Shown here: in pieces, positions 1 to 8,080 of the stretch
Layout of the letters: each line of letters opens with the position of its first letter
How positions within the stretch are numbered: position 1 is the stretch's first letter
Assembly: GCA_003150395.1 (NCBI GenBank)
Contig: QAMI01000064.1
Span: forward strand, 1 to 34,776
DNA: 34,776 nucleotides
Origin: Candidatus Gastranaerophilales bacterium
GTDB taxonomy: Bacteria > Cyanobacteriota > Vampirovibrionia > Gastranaerophilales > Gastranaerophilaceae
Direction: 5' to 3'
The notes under the pieces: model-generated
What the model was told of the DNA's origin: nothing
The model's database searches: none
What the model saw: only the letters and a program-made list of their open reading frames with translations
Position numbers and translations under genes: made by a program

Positions 1-347
1 AATTCACAGCGCGCGACGAATTTTTTGGCGGCGAAAGACCGGCAAGCGAAATCGAAACCCGTTTTGTTATGGAGATTATTGAAGAATACAAACCATCGTT
101 GATTTTGACTCTCCATGCACCTTTCAAGGTCGTAAATTACGACGGTGACGCAAAAGAAATCTCAGAAAAGATTTCAAAAATTATAAACTATCCGGTTGAA
201 GAAAGTATCGGCTATCCAACCCCGGGAAGTTTTGGAACTTACGCCGGAATAGAAAAGAAAATCCCGACGATTACATTAGAACTGGATGAAACCTGTCCTG
301 TTGAAGAACTGATTTCACCCGTTCATAAAATATTTGATATTTTGTAA
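1..347 (+). CDS. M14-family zinc carboxypeptidase / murein peptide amidase, C-terminal part
   Basis: The reading frame is open from the first bases of the window (codons from position 3), so the gene starts outside it and only about 115 C-terminal residues are seen. The segment ERPASEIETRFVMEIIEEYKP followed by LILTLHAPF and later GSFGTYAGIEKKIPTITLELDE resembles the C-terminal half of M14 peptidases of the MpaA type, which trim murein peptides. In that family the 'GSEPET' region is followed by a conserved 'SLHA' strand carrying a zinc-ligand histidine, and a late glutamate (here in ITLELDE) is catalytic. Zinc ligands nearer the N-terminus are not visible. It ends 12 bp before the stop codon of a convergent gene. 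Family assignment is fairly secure; the exact substrate is not. Confidence 0.7.
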   Translation, partial: FTARDEFFGGERPASEIETRFVMEIIEEYKPSLILTLHAPFKVVNYDGDAKEISEKISKIINYPVEESIGYPTPGSFGTYAGIEKKIPTITLELDETCPVEELISPVHKIFDIL

Positions 348-359
348 ATTAGATAAAAT

Positions 360-806
360 TTATTTCTGTTCGTCTTTGTTTTCAATATAAAATTGGAAAA
401 ATTTACCGGAATCCTGACTAAATATAGCTCCGCCTTCGCCTTTATATATTCCGGCATCACTGAAACAGTCAACATCTTTGACATAATATTTTGAAGACGA
501 GAGTTTTCGGTTTAATCTGCCTGCCATCTCAGAATCGCTGTCATATTCGTCAATTTTTTTATCATCATTCACGTCCATATGTTCAAGCGCAAGCCCCGCA
601 AGATAAAAATCACTGTCCGGAATATTTTCACCGGAAAGTTTCAATTCGCCATGCGGAACTTTGCTCATATCAAATTCCTGCTTGCCGTAAATAACTCTTT
701 TCCCGACAGGAATTTCATAGGTCTTTGTTGTGCCTGTTTTAAGATCCTTCAAAATAATTCTGTCATTCGGACGTCTTTTTTCAATTCTGTTAATCATTTC
801 AACCAT
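360..806 (-). CDS. Small EF-hand-like protein, function unknown
   Basis: 148 residues without signal peptide or membrane segment. Around residues 77-88 it has DVNDDKKIDEYD, which fits a calcium-binding EF-hand/dockerin loop (acidic or Asn at positions 1, 3, 5, 9 and 12, Ile at 8). The start is supported by GGGGAAAGGA about 10 nt upstream of the ATG. The first half (RIILKDLKTGTTKTYEI) resembles the same part of the next gene on this strand (KVTVKDKDSGESFVIDF), and both place a calcium-like loop mid-protein, so I read them as diverged paralogues. A strong terminator separates them, so this gene has its own promoter in 807-918. I recognise no named family. Confidence 0.65.
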   Translation of the reverse strand: MVEMINRIEKRRPNDRIILKDLKTGTTKTYEIPVGKRVIYGKQEFDMSKVPHGELKLSGENIPDSDFYLAGLALEHMDVNDDKKIDEYDSDSEMAGRLNRKLSSSKYYVKDVDCFSDAGIYKGEGGAIFSQDSGKFFQFYIENKDEQK

Positions 807-914
807 AATAATCCAATCCTTTCCCCGTAGATTAATCCTAGTATTCTTATATTATTTAAAAAGTATTTTTAGACTTAAAAATTGTCTTTTAAGTTTTCAT
901 CTTTTAACAAATTT

Positions 915-941
915 TAATAAAAAAGGCGGTTAAACCGCCCT
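915..941 (-). terminator. Intrinsic terminator of the 954-1490 gene
   Basis: A perfect 6-bp GC-rich stem (GGCGGT 925-930 / ACCGCC 934-939, 3-nt loop) is followed on the minus strand by six T (complement of A at 919-924). It lies just after the stop codon at 954. Confidence 0.85.
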
Positions 942-953
942 TAAAATTTTTAT

Positions 954-1490
954 TTATTTCCAAAATTCATACCATGCTTTGTCTTTCGGAGGAGATGCCA
1001 GCGGCTGCTCCTTTTCAAGAAGCTGAATTTCCAGATGTCCTCTTTCACCTTTAGCATTTTCAACATTTGCATAAATCAAGCCATGCTCAAGCGCATCTGC
1101 ATCACCTCCGCGAGCCGGTGGATCATTCATAGTATCTTTTCTAACATGATATTCAGATTTTGCTTTCTGAAGTTCCTCTTCGGCTTTTTCACCATACAAG
1201 CCTCCGACTAAATCATTTGTATCAAGACGCTTTCCGTCACCGTCGCCTTCAGCAGCCGCTTTAATTAATGCTGCTTGATATTTTGTTACTTCAAGCTCAT
1301 TGTCTTTAACTTCTTTACCGTCTTTGTCATAGACCTTACCGTCTTTGATAGTCCATTCCGCGACATTGCCTTTAACTCTTGCATTCCTAAAATCAATTAC
1401 AAAACTTTCACCGGAATCTTTGTCTTTCACAGTAACTTTTGTGTAACCGTTTTGCGGTTGCCCTGCACCATTCACTTCATTAATTGTCAT
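954..1490 (-). CDS. Small EF-hand-like protein, function unknown (paralogue of 360-806)
   Basis: 178 residues, highly charged, no signal peptide or membrane helix. Near residues 82-93 it contains GDGDGKRLDTND, an acidic loop matching much of the EF-hand spacing. The N-terminal strand-rich part (KVTVKDKDSGESFVIDF) aligns by eye with RIILKDLKTGTTKTYEI in the neighbouring 360-806 gene. It is transcribed divergently from cysS across a 136-bp intergenic region and closed by a strong terminator. I cannot assign a function. A calcium-dependent or merely metal-bound structural role is possible but untested. Confidence 0.65.
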   Translation of the reverse strand: MTINEVNGAGQPQNGYTKVTVKDKDSGESFVIDFRNARVKGNVAEWTIKDGKVYDKDGKEVKDNELEVTKYQAALIKAAAEGDGDGKRLDTNDLVGGLYGEKAEEELQKAKSEYHVRKDTMNDPPARGGDADALEHGLIYANVENAKGERGHLEIQLLEKEQPLASPPKDKAWYEFWK

Positions 1491-1626
1491 GATAATACCT
1501 CGTTTTCATTTTATATACTTTATAAGTATTTTTTATATATAAAATTGCCTGAGTTAATAATTTATTTACAATTGTTAACACTCAGTTTTGTTTGTAGTAG
1601 AATAATGGAAAAAGAGGAATTTTAAT

Positions 1627-3000
1627 ATGAAATTGCACAATTCTTTTACCAACAAAATAGAAGATTTTAAACCAATTGAAGAAAATAAAGTTAAAATGTA
1701 CGTCTGCGGCCCGACCGTTTATGATTTTGCACACCTTGGACACGCAAGATGCTACATAACCTGGGATGTTCTTTACAGATATTTGAAATTCAAAGGCTAT
1801 AATGTCACTTATTGCCGTAATGTTACAGACGTTGACGACAAAATTCTTAAAAAAGCAGAAAAAGAAAACAAAACTCCCGAAGAAGTTTCTCAATACTGGT
1901 ACAAGCAGTTTGAGAATTCAATGAAAGCTTTAAACACCTTGAAACCCGATATTGAGCCTTTTGCAACCAAAACCCTGGGCGAAATGATTGGAATGGTAAA
2001 AGATTTGATAAATAAAGGATTTGCTTATGAAATCGATGGCGATGTGTATTTCAGAGTAAAAAAATTTCCTGAATACGGGAGTCTTTCAAAACAGCCGATT
2101 GATCAGCTTGAAAGCGGCGCCAGAATTGAAGTCGGCGATAAAAAAGAAGACCCTCTTGACTTTGCACTCTGGAAAAAAGACGAAAAATTCGGTTACAAAA
2201 GCCCCTGGGGCGTAGGCCGTCCGGGCTGGCACATTGAATGTTCGGCAATGAGCCGTAAATATCTTGGCAAAACAATTGATATTCACGCTGGCGGTGCGGA
2301 TTTGATTTTCCCCCACCACGAAAACGAAATTGCTCAATCAGAATGCGCTAATGGCTGCAAGTTTGTCAATTACTGGCTTCACAACGGTTTTGTGACAATA
2401 AATAAAGAAAAAATGTCAAAATCCCTAGGAAACTTTTTGACAATCGACGATTTGCTGAAAAAATACGATGCTAACACAATCCGCTTCTTTATTTTGACAA
2501 ACCACTACAGAATGCCGGTCGAATTCAGCGATGAATCTCTGGCCTCTGCCGCAGCAGGTGTAAAACGAATGCTGAACGCAAAACGCGCTAAAATTGATGA
2601 AAATTTTGATATCACAAAAACTGACGCATACAAAGACTTTGTTGACGCGATGGACGATGATTTAAATACCTCAAAAGCGCTTGCCGTACTTTTTGATTTG
2701 GCCAACAAAGCAAATAAAGATGAAAAAGACGCTTTTGCAACACTATTTACACTTGCGTCGGCGCTTGGTTTCAGCTTTGAAAAAGCCTCGCTTTCAGAAG
2801 ACGAAGTTAAAGAAGTTGTGAAAAGAATTTCCGAAAAATTGGGCGAAAAATTTGAATCAATGGACGAAATTCTTGCATACCGCAAAAAAGCACGCGAGGA
2901 AAAAAATTGGGAAATCGCAGACAAAATCCGCACCGCTTTTGATGCTGAAAATATAGTTCTGAAAGATTCAAAAGAAGGCACTACCTGGGAAGTTAAATAA
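1627..3000 (+). CDS. cysS: Cysteinyl-tRNA synthetase
   Basis: Charges tRNA-Cys with cysteine in the cytoplasm. At 457 residues it is very close to the usual class I CysRS length (about 460). It carries the HIGH signature as HLGH (residues 35-38, within DFAHLGHAR), the zinc-binding set beginning with Cys26 in YVCGPTVYD and continuing with the Cys of WHIECSAMSR and the His/Glu of FPHHENEIAQSE, and KMSKS at about residue 263 (NKEKMSKSLGNF). The C-terminal part (DDLNTSKALAVLFDL and a late helical domain) fits the DALR and tRNA-binding region. The ATG has a GAGGA ribosome site 8 nt upstream. It is monocistronic as far as can be seen. Confidence 0.97.
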   Translation: MKLHNSFTNKIEDFKPIEENKVKMYVCGPTVYDFAHLGHARCYITWDVLYRYLKFKGYNVTYCRNVTDVDDKILKKAEKENKTPEEVSQYWYKQFENSMKALNTLKPDIEPFATKTLGEMIGMVKDLINKGFAYEIDGDVYFRVKKFPEYGSLSKQPIDQLESGARIEVGDKKEDPLDFALWKKDEKFGYKSPWGVGRPGWHIECSAMSRKYLGKTIDIHAGGADLIFPHHENEIAQSECANGCKFVNYWLHNGFVTINKEKMSKSLGNFLTIDDLLKKYDANTIRFFILTNHYRMPVEFSDESLASAAAGVKRMLNAKRAKIDENFDITKTDAYKDFVDAMDDDLNTSKALAVLFDLANKANKDEKDAFATLFTLASALGFSFEKASLSEDEVKEVVKRISEKLGEKFESMDEILAYRKKAREEKNWEIADKIRTAFDAENIVLKDSKEGTTWEVK

Positions 3001-3043
3001 TTAAGATTAAAAATAGAATTAAACTGTATACCGGCAAGCGTAA

Positions 3044-3068
3044 TGCATAATTTATGTTATATTATGCA
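3044..3068. other. Inverted repeat (TGCATAAT / ATTATGCA) downstream of cysS
   Basis: Perfect 8-bp arms (3044-3051 and 3061-3068) with a 9-nt AT-rich loop, between the end of cysS and the end of the convergent pilin gene. There is no immediate T-run, so it is not a clear terminator. A transcription-end structure for either gene is the simplest reading. Confidence 0.35.
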
Positions 3069-3118
3069 GGCAGGCTAAGTCATACAACTTGATGGGAAAA
3101 AATACTTTTTTCTTCTGT

Positions 3119-4097
3119 TTATTTACACTTAGTTTTGCCATTATACGACAGCCCCGTGCAATGCAGATAATCCATATTCTCATTGGTAATCACCCAGCCA
3201 GCACAAGCTTTACCGTTTATTCCTCCATCATAAAATTCATTTAGCGGTTCTTTATTGCAAGAATTCCAAATTTGATAATATGGTTGTGTATAATTACCAT
3301 AAGGTGCTACACGATCTTTATGCAGTTTAAAAACAAATGTATCACGTCCAAATGCATTCGGGCCTTTATGACCATTTATATCAACAATAAGCTCGCAGGC
3401 AAATTTTTCAACTTCCGGAACATCCCATGTGCGAAATGTTTCACAGCTTTGCGTACTAGATGATGGGAATTTTAATATAAAACCGTTTGATAACACTAAT
3501 GAATTCATTTGTGTATAGCGAGAAGTAATTTTTTGCATGTTCAAAGAATATAAAACAGAATCACTCCTATCATTTACAGATGATATTACATTTAAATGTT
3601 TAGACAAGCTATCCATCAAACAAACGGGCTTAACATATCCGGTTGTCACGTTGAAACAGTCCCAGCTTGAAATATCTTCTCCATATTCTTCCATCGCTCT
3701 AAAATAAGCCTGTGAAATCAACGAATACGCAGCTTTCACTTTAGTCACAGTAACCCTTTCCTCATGTTTTTTAATCAACGACGGCAGTGTCATTGCTGCA
3801 ACAATCCCGATTATACCAAGAGTTATTAAAACCTCAGATAAAGTAAATGCGTATTGTTTGGATGGTGAAAAATGAGAAGTGAAATGTGAAAAGACCGTTT
3901 CGCTATTATCTTTTTCATTTGTGACAAAGTGAGATAGATATTTATTTTCCAAACAACAGCGAACGTGCGCGCGGTTTAAAGAAAACAAATATTTCCTGAA
4001 AAATACCTGCCGCTTAAAATTAAACAAAACCCTTGCAGGAGCTGGGTTACAGGACGCCCCCCCCCCCCGGTAATTCAATCATAGTCTGCTTTTTCAT
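3119..4097 (-). CDS. Prepilin-like protein, phase-variable; OFF frame in this sequence
   Basis: The body carries a type IV pilin-like/pseudopilin N-terminus, YA-FTLSEVLITLGIIGIVAAM, with prepilin peptidase cleavage expected before Phe and Glu at mature position 5, then a globular domain with several Cys (mature part about 242 residues). The proper start is the ATG at 4097-4095, with AAGGAG 7 nt upstream (MKKQTMIELP...). The frame then runs through 12 G (coding strand). With 12 G translation stops after 16 codons (stop at 4049-4047); with 11 or 14 it enters the pilin frame. The pilin frame itself stays open only up to a TTG at 4078 that lacks a good ribosome site. In the ON state the leader would be about 83 residues, unusually long, and includes a copy of a dispersed 30-bp repeat. 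Decay of the leader is an alternative. Confidence 0.75.
3864..3893 (-). repeat. Dispersed 30-bp repeat inside the pilin leader (copy 1)
   Basis: Matches the reverse complement of 6180-6209 at 27 of 30 positions. Here the sequence is translated as part of the pilin leader just before the prepilin cleavage motif. The other copy is intergenic. Confidence 0.6.
4057..4068 (-). repeat. Homopolymer tract of 12 C (poly-G on the coding strand)
   Basis: Twelve consecutive C on the plus strand, lying 9 codons downstream of the pilin ATG at 4097. It is the only such tract in the window apart from the 11-C tract at 15493-15503, which occupies the equivalent position in the other pilin gene. Slipped-strand changes of one base would switch the reading frame. 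Confidence 0.9.
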
Positions 4098-4104
4098 ACG
4101 TTAG

Positions 4105-4110
4105 CTCCTT
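4105..4110 (-). promoter_or_regulatory. Ribosome binding site deciding the start of pilin gene 1
   Basis: AAGGAG on the minus strand with a 7-nt spacer to the ATG at 4097. The second pilin gene has the identical AAGGAG and 7-nt spacing. This supports initiation upstream of the homopolymer rather than at the TTG inside the pilin frame. Confidence 0.8.
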
Positions 4111-4201
4111 AAAAAAAGTTCCTTTTCAACTTTTTTATTATAGTATTGTTTAGGCTTTTTTGCAAGAAAAAATAAAAGAAAAGATTTAAAACAATCCCAC
4201 C

Positions 4202-4239
4202 ACCGCCTTCGGCGGTCCCCCTCCCTTTGGCAAGGGAGG
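4202..4239. repeat. Double-hairpin intergenic palindrome
   Basis: Two adjacent GC-rich hairpins: ACCGCC/GGCGGT (4202-4216, cUUCGg-type loop) and CCTCCCTT/AAGGGAGG (4220-4239, loop TGGC). The high GC in an AT-rich intergenic region suggests a REP-type element. It lies between the divergent pilin and SpoIID-like genes. No T-run makes it a convincing terminator. Confidence 0.6.
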
Positions 4240-4316
4240 CTTAAGGAAAACAGAAAATACTATAATAAAAGAAAAATCTTCTATATGAAGAATAATTTTT
4301 GTCATATAATATTTTT

Positions 4317-6056
4317 ATGAAAAGTTTACAAAAATTCTTACTAATAACATCAGCCTTGATTTTATCAACGCCGGCGCAAGCTGCGTCGTTCACGCCGGTA
4401 ATCCCGTCAGCCACAATGCAAATTGCACGCGAAGCTCAGGCTAGAACCGTATATGAAAAACCCTCATCAGAAGTAGTCCGTGTCGGAATTGCAACAACAG
4501 GTTTCGGAACTTATGACTACAAAGAAATTTCTCTCTACGGAACCGACGAAATCCAAATTTATAATGACAATGCTTTAATAGCAAAATTTCCGGCAAATAA
4601 TAATATAAAAATCACTTATTCAAACGGAATGTACACAATTTATGACAACGACAGCAGTGTTTTGGATGAAGTCAGCGGTCCGATTTCATTTACATGCGAT
4701 GACGGACTTCTGGGAGTTACAGGACTTAAACGGGCAGGTAAAAATGCACTTTATCACGGGGCATTTCAACTGGCAGCAAAAAATAATTCTGTTTTCAATC
4801 TGGTGAATATTATCGAAGTTGAAGATTATCTAAAAGGTGTCGTTCCAAACGAAATGCCGGTGCGTTTTGGTTTGGAAGCCTTAAAAGCTCAAAGCGTTGC
4901 GGCAAGAAATTATGTTTTGTCGCCCCGCACAAAGTCGTCACCGAATTATGATGTTGTAGATTCTGTTGCAAGCCAGGTTTACTACGGCGCAAACACAGAA
5001 ACCTTAGTTTCTGATGAGGCTGTTCTTGAAACTGCAGGAATTGTTGCGCTTTACGGCTGGGATTTAATTTTGGCGCAGTATTCTTCAACTGCCGGAGGAT
5101 ATACAGAAAGTTATGCTTACGCCTTCTCAGACCCGAAAACAAAAGAATTTCCTTCTGAAGGTAAACCTTATCTGGTTGCAAAGCCCGATATATTAAGCCA
5201 GCGCCCATTGAACACTGAAGAAGCCGCAGCAGAATTTTATAAATCTAATCCGGATTCTTACGATATTCGCTCACCTTATTTCAGGTGGGAACGCGAATGG
5301 ACAGCCGAAGAATTTCAAAAAGCTCTTGAAAGCACACTTCCGGCTCAATCGGCAACAGGTTTTGTAACTCCGGCTTTTCAAAAAGGACAGACTTTGGGCG
5401 AAATCCAGTCAATTAACGTTAAAAAGCGCGGTGAGTCCGGGAAAATTGTTGAACTTGAGATTACCACTTCAACCGGAACTTACAAAGTATACAAAGAGCT
5501 AGTAATTCGCCGTTTGCTTACAAAAGACGGAAAAGCATTGCCAAGCGCCAATGTTGTTTTTGAAACAGGTTATGACGATAACGGAAAACTTGTTTCAATT
5601 AAAGCTTTCGGCGGCGGCTACGGTCACGGAGTCGGCATGAGCCAGTACGGCGCAGGATTTATGGGAAGTGAGTTAAAACTTCCGTATGAAAAAATTCTTC
5701 AGCACTATTACACCGGAGTTACGCTTGGCACAAAGCCTGTGATAATTTCTGCCGACGAAAGCCAGCAGGAAGCAGTTCAGCATTTTTACAGCTCTGACAA
5801 AAAGGCAGAAATCGTTGTTGATAACAAATTTCAGGTTTCAAAACTAATTGCCGATATTAATGGCAAAGAATACGAATTTGAACTTTGCAAAAGCTTTTTG
5901 CCGGTTAACAGAATTTGCCGCATTGATATTTCAAAACATTTGAAAAAAGGCTTAAACACTGTGATTTTTAGATATCCGGTTGAGGAAGGCAACAAAAAAG
6001 CACTTCGGCTGTTCGTTGAAATCGCAAAAAGCGACGGTTCGGGTGATATATGGTAA
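4317..6056 (+). CDS. SpoIID/LytB domain exported protein
   Basis: 579 residues from the ATG at 4317, which gives a clean signal peptide (MKSLQKFLLITSALIL...TPAQAASF). An in-frame TTG 18 bp upstream would spoil it, though neither start has a strong ribosome site. The central part has the SpoIID/LytB signature: EVEDYLKGVVPNEMP with the Glu that is catalytic in SpoIID, LEALKAQSVAARNYVL, a Ser/Thr-rich SSTAGGYTES, and GGYGHGVGMSQYGA near the domain end. Members are lytic transglycosylases in sporulators or amidase enhancers. In a non-sporulating envelope I infer periplasmic peptidoglycan remodelling. Its N-terminal ~140 residues and C-terminal ~90 residues are extra to the domain and not recognised. 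The downstream neighbour is murJ, also in cell-wall biogenesis. Confidence 0.88.
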   Translation: MKSLQKFLLITSALILSTPAQAASFTPVIPSATMQIAREAQARTVYEKPSSEVVRVGIATTGFGTYDYKEISLYGTDEIQIYNDNALIAKFPANNNIKITYSNGMYTIYDNDSSVLDEVSGPISFTCDDGLLGVTGLKRAGKNALYHGAFQLAAKNNSVFNLVNIIEVEDYLKGVVPNEMPVRFGLEALKAQSVAARNYVLSPRTKSSPNYDVVDSVASQVYYGANTETLVSDEAVLETAGIVALYGWDLILAQYSSTAGGYTESYAYAFSDPKTKEFPSEGKPYLVAKPDILSQRPLNTEEAAAEFYKSNPDSYDIRSPYFRWEREWTAEEFQKALESTLPAQSATGFVTPAFQKGQTLGEIQSINVKKRGESGKIVELEITTSTGTYKVYKELVIRRLLTKDGKALPSANVVFETGYDDNGKLVSIKAFGGGYGHGVGMSQYGAGFMGSELKLPYEKILQHYYTGVTLGTKPVIISADESQQEAVQHFYSSDKKAEIVVDNKFQVSKLIADINGKEYEFELCKSFLPVNRICRIDISKHLKKGLNTVIFRYPVEEGNKKALRLFVEIAKSDGSGDIW

Positions 6057-6090
6057 AGAAGGTATAAAATATTTAATTTTTAGTTTAGAG

Positions 6091-6122
6091 GTGAATAAGT
6101 GAATAAGTGAATAGGTGAATAA
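6091..6122 (+). repeat. Tandem octamer repeat GTGAATAA x4
   Basis: Four consecutive 8-bp units (third unit ends in G instead of A) between the SpoIID-like gene and murJ. It is not in a coding frame, so copy-number changes would alter only intergenic length. Confidence 0.85.
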
Positions 6123-6179
6123 GTTCATTTCATAAAGTTGTAACCCGCTAGATTTCAACTATATCTATTCTGTAACGGA

Positions 6180-6209
6180 CTTTTCACGTTTCACTTCTCA
6201 CTTTTTACC
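6180..6209 (+). repeat. Dispersed 30-bp repeat (copy 2)
   Basis: 27/30 identical, in inverted orientation, to 3864-3893. Here it ends 14 bp before the murJ start codon. Confidence 0.6.
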
Positions 6210-6223
6210 TTGGAAAAGGGATT

Positions 6224-7828
6224 ATGGAAAAGCAAATTGAAGTAAATGAAAGTAAAACAACCAGCGTTTTGAAAGCTGCATGGTTGATTGCGGTCGTAAC
6301 AATTGTGAGTAAATTAATAGGATTTGTGCGGGATGTAATTATTGCAAATTACTACGGCGCATCGCTTGTGTCTGATGCATATTATTACGCATATCAAATT
6401 CCGTCGCTCTCTTTAATCCTGCTTGGCGGTGTCGGAGGCCCATTTCATAGTGCTACCGTTGCAATCTTTTCCAAACTGATTCCAAATTTGAAAGATAAGC
6501 CATCTGATATGGTAAACAAACTTTATTCAACATTTACGACCGCAACAATTCTGTTTTTTCTGGTGCTTACGATTTTGCTGTTTATTTTCCCGCGCGAAAT
6601 CATGGGATTAATAATAAATGGCGGTTCTGCTGAAATGATTACACTTGCGGCGGAGCATTTGAAGATTATGACGCCGCTTCTTATAATCGGCGGAATTGTC
6701 GGAATTTATTACGGGCTTTTGATTATTTATAAACAATTTATGCTGCCGAATTTGTCACCAATAATAATGAGTGCCGCAATAATCGGAATTTCGGTTGCAG
6801 CAGCGCCTAATGACCAAAAGGGTTATGCGCTTGCCTGGGCAACAACAATCGGTGCGGTTTTACAGCTTGTAATTCAGTATCCCAACATTAGAAAACTGGG
6901 CTTTAAATTTCGTCCAAACTTTGAATTTACAAATAATCAGCATTTCAAAGAGATTTGCGAGCTGCTTTTGCCTGCGGTATTAAGTTCGACTGTAGGACAA
7001 ATCCATATTTATGTTGATATGTTTTTCACTTCATCAATCTCAGAGGGCGCTTGGACGGCAATCGGATACGCAAACAGGGTTTTCCAGTTTCCGGTCGGAA
7101 TTCTGGTTACAGCGTTTCTGGTTCCGCTTTTTCCGATTTTTGCAAGACTTGTTGCTGACAAAGATTATGACGGGATAAGAAATTACTTTAACAAAGGTGT
7201 CGGCGTGTTGTTTTTTGCGGCAATTCCGATTATTATAGGGATTTTAGTCGTCGGACTCGACAGTGTAAGACTTGTTTTCGAGCGCGGTGCATTTGACAGT
7301 GAAGCAACATTTATGGTAACAGAAGCATTGTGGTTTTTGTCCGTTTCAATTTTGCCTTATGTTTTCAGGGATTCAATTACAAGGGTTTATTACTCATTTA
7401 ACGACAGCGCAACGCCGTTTTTTGTAGCGTTTTCATCGATTGTTTTGAAATTCTTGTTAAACATCCTTCTAATCACAAAGCTTGGAATGGGAATTGGCGG
7501 AATTACACTTTCAACGTCACTTGTAACCCTTTTCAACGCTTGCGTTCTCGGAATTTTAATGAAGAAAAAAATGAAAATGGATTACAAATCACTTTTTGTA
7601 AACCTTTTCAAAATGATTTGTGCGGGCGTCGTAACTTTTGCCATCTGCATGCTTTGTGCGTTTGCTTACGACAGATATATTCAGCTTCCGGCGGCTGCAT
7701 TTGAGCTTGTAAAAATCGGTCTAATATTTGTAATTTGCATGGCGGTTTACGTTCCACTTAATTTATTGATGAAAATGGATTACGCAAAAGAACTCGCCGG
7801 ACGAATTCGCGGAAGATTTAAAAAGTAG
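6224..7828 (+). CDS. murJ: MurJ/MviN lipid II flippase
   Basis: 534-residue polytopic inner-membrane protein of the MOP exporter superfamily, expected to flip lipid II for peptidoglycan synthesis. The N-terminus has the family pattern (AAWLIAVVTIVSKLIGFVRDVIIANYYGAS, here interrupted in residues 18-47), followed by about 14 hydrophobic helices. Internal motifs include GQIHIYVDMFFTS, ANRVFQFPVGILVTAF and LPIFARL-like VPLFPIFARLVADKD, all typical of MviN proteins. Length matches the family (about 510-550). The ATG follows GGAAAAGGGATT. It lies downstream of the SpoIID-like gene on the same strand but 167 bp away, with repeats between. Confidence 0.95.
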   Translation: MEKQIEVNESKTTSVLKAAWLIAVVTIVSKLIGFVRDVIIANYYGASLVSDAYYYAYQIPSLSLILLGGVGGPFHSATVAIFSKLIPNLKDKPSDMVNKLYSTFTTATILFFLVLTILLFIFPREIMGLIINGGSAEMITLAAEHLKIMTPLLIIGGIVGIYYGLLIIYKQFMLPNLSPIIMSAAIIGISVAAAPNDQKGYALAWATTIGAVLQLVIQYPNIRKLGFKFRPNFEFTNNQHFKEICELLLPAVLSSTVGQIHIYVDMFFTSSISEGAWTAIGYANRVFQFPVGILVTAFLVPLFPIFARLVADKDYDGIRNYFNKGVGVLFFAAIPIIIGILVVGLDSVRLVFERGAFDSEATFMVTEALWFLSVSILPYVFRDSITRVYYSFNDSATPFFVAFSSIVLKFLLNILLITKLGMGIGGITLSTSLVTLFNACVLGILMKKKMKMDYKSLFVNLFKMICAGVVTFAICMLCAFAYDRYIQLPAAAFELVKIGLIFVICMAVYVPLNLLMKMDYAKELAGRIRGRFKK

Positions 7829-7861
7829 AGAACATTGAAAATCTAATACAGGGTAAAAGAA

Positions 7862-7931
7862 CCTTTCTTTCAAAAGAAACTTCAGCACACAATCAAATAC
7901 GTCAGTTCAGGCTGATAGTTCAAAAGAAAGG
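7862..7931 (+). promoter_or_regulatory. Possible long-range stem hiding the toxin ribosome site
   Basis: CCTTTCTTT (7862-7870) is perfectly complementary to AAAGAAAGG (7923-7931), which overlaps the ribosome site of the 26-aa peptide at 7943. In many type I toxin mRNAs the 5' end pairs with the Shine-Dalgarno sequence and must be processed before translation. Seen by eye; not folded. Confidence 0.5.
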
Positions 7932-7942
7932 GGATTGATATT

Positions 7943-8023
7943 ATGGACAAATTCAATTTGAGTTTATTCTTAATTCTTTTGATTTTATACGTAATAAAAA
8001 ATGATACCCATCTAAAAAGATGA
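7943..8023 (+). CDS. Hydrophobic 26-aa peptide, putative type I toxin
   Basis: Short ORF MDKFNLSLFLILLILYVIKN followed by DTHLKR: one transmembrane helix with a charged C-terminal tail, the form of Fst/TxpA/BsrG-like membrane toxins. It is preceded by AAAGAAAGGGG at good spacing. The last codons and stop overlap a hairpin (8003-8028) that serves as terminator for an RNA transcribed on the opposite strand. Size, hydrophobicity and an overlapping antisense RNA at the 3' end are the hallmarks of type I toxin-antitoxin loci such as txpA/ratA. Too short for usual gene callers. No homologue was searched, so identity rests on architecture. Confidence 0.65.
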   Translation: MDKFNLSLFLILLILYVIKNDTHLKR

Positions 8024-8075
8024 GTATCACGTCAGTTCTTTAAAGGTTCCGGCAGCTGGTAACTGCCACCCTGTA
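7996..8075 (-). ncRNA. Putative antisense antitoxin RNA
   Basis: On the minus strand, a strong promoter (TATAAT at 8086-8081) is followed by a hairpin GGCAG/CTGCC (8051-8067) and then an intrinsic terminator: 11-bp stem with one mismatch (8003-8013 / 8018-8028, AAAA loop on plus) followed by ATTTTTT. The predicted RNA is about 80 nt and overlaps the 3' end of the 26-aa peptide mRNA by roughly 28 coding bases plus downstream sequence. No ORF of note inside. It fits the RatA/SR4/RNAII type antitoxin layout. Confidence 0.65.
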
Positions 8076-8080
8076 TCTTT

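Noticed and set aside
1491..1626. Divergent promoter with inverted repeat CTGAGTTAA/TTAACACTCAG upstream of cysS (possible T-box)
   Set aside because: No T-box motif or specifier stem, and the leader is too short; imperfect pairing across AT-rich sequence.
2505..2981. 158-residue minus-strand Ser-rich frame within cysS
   Set aside because: Antisense shadow of a Lys/Glu-rich coding region.
4299..4316. TTG start for the SpoIID-like protein
   Set aside because: It adds six residues before a clean signal peptide; the ATG at 4317 is preferred.
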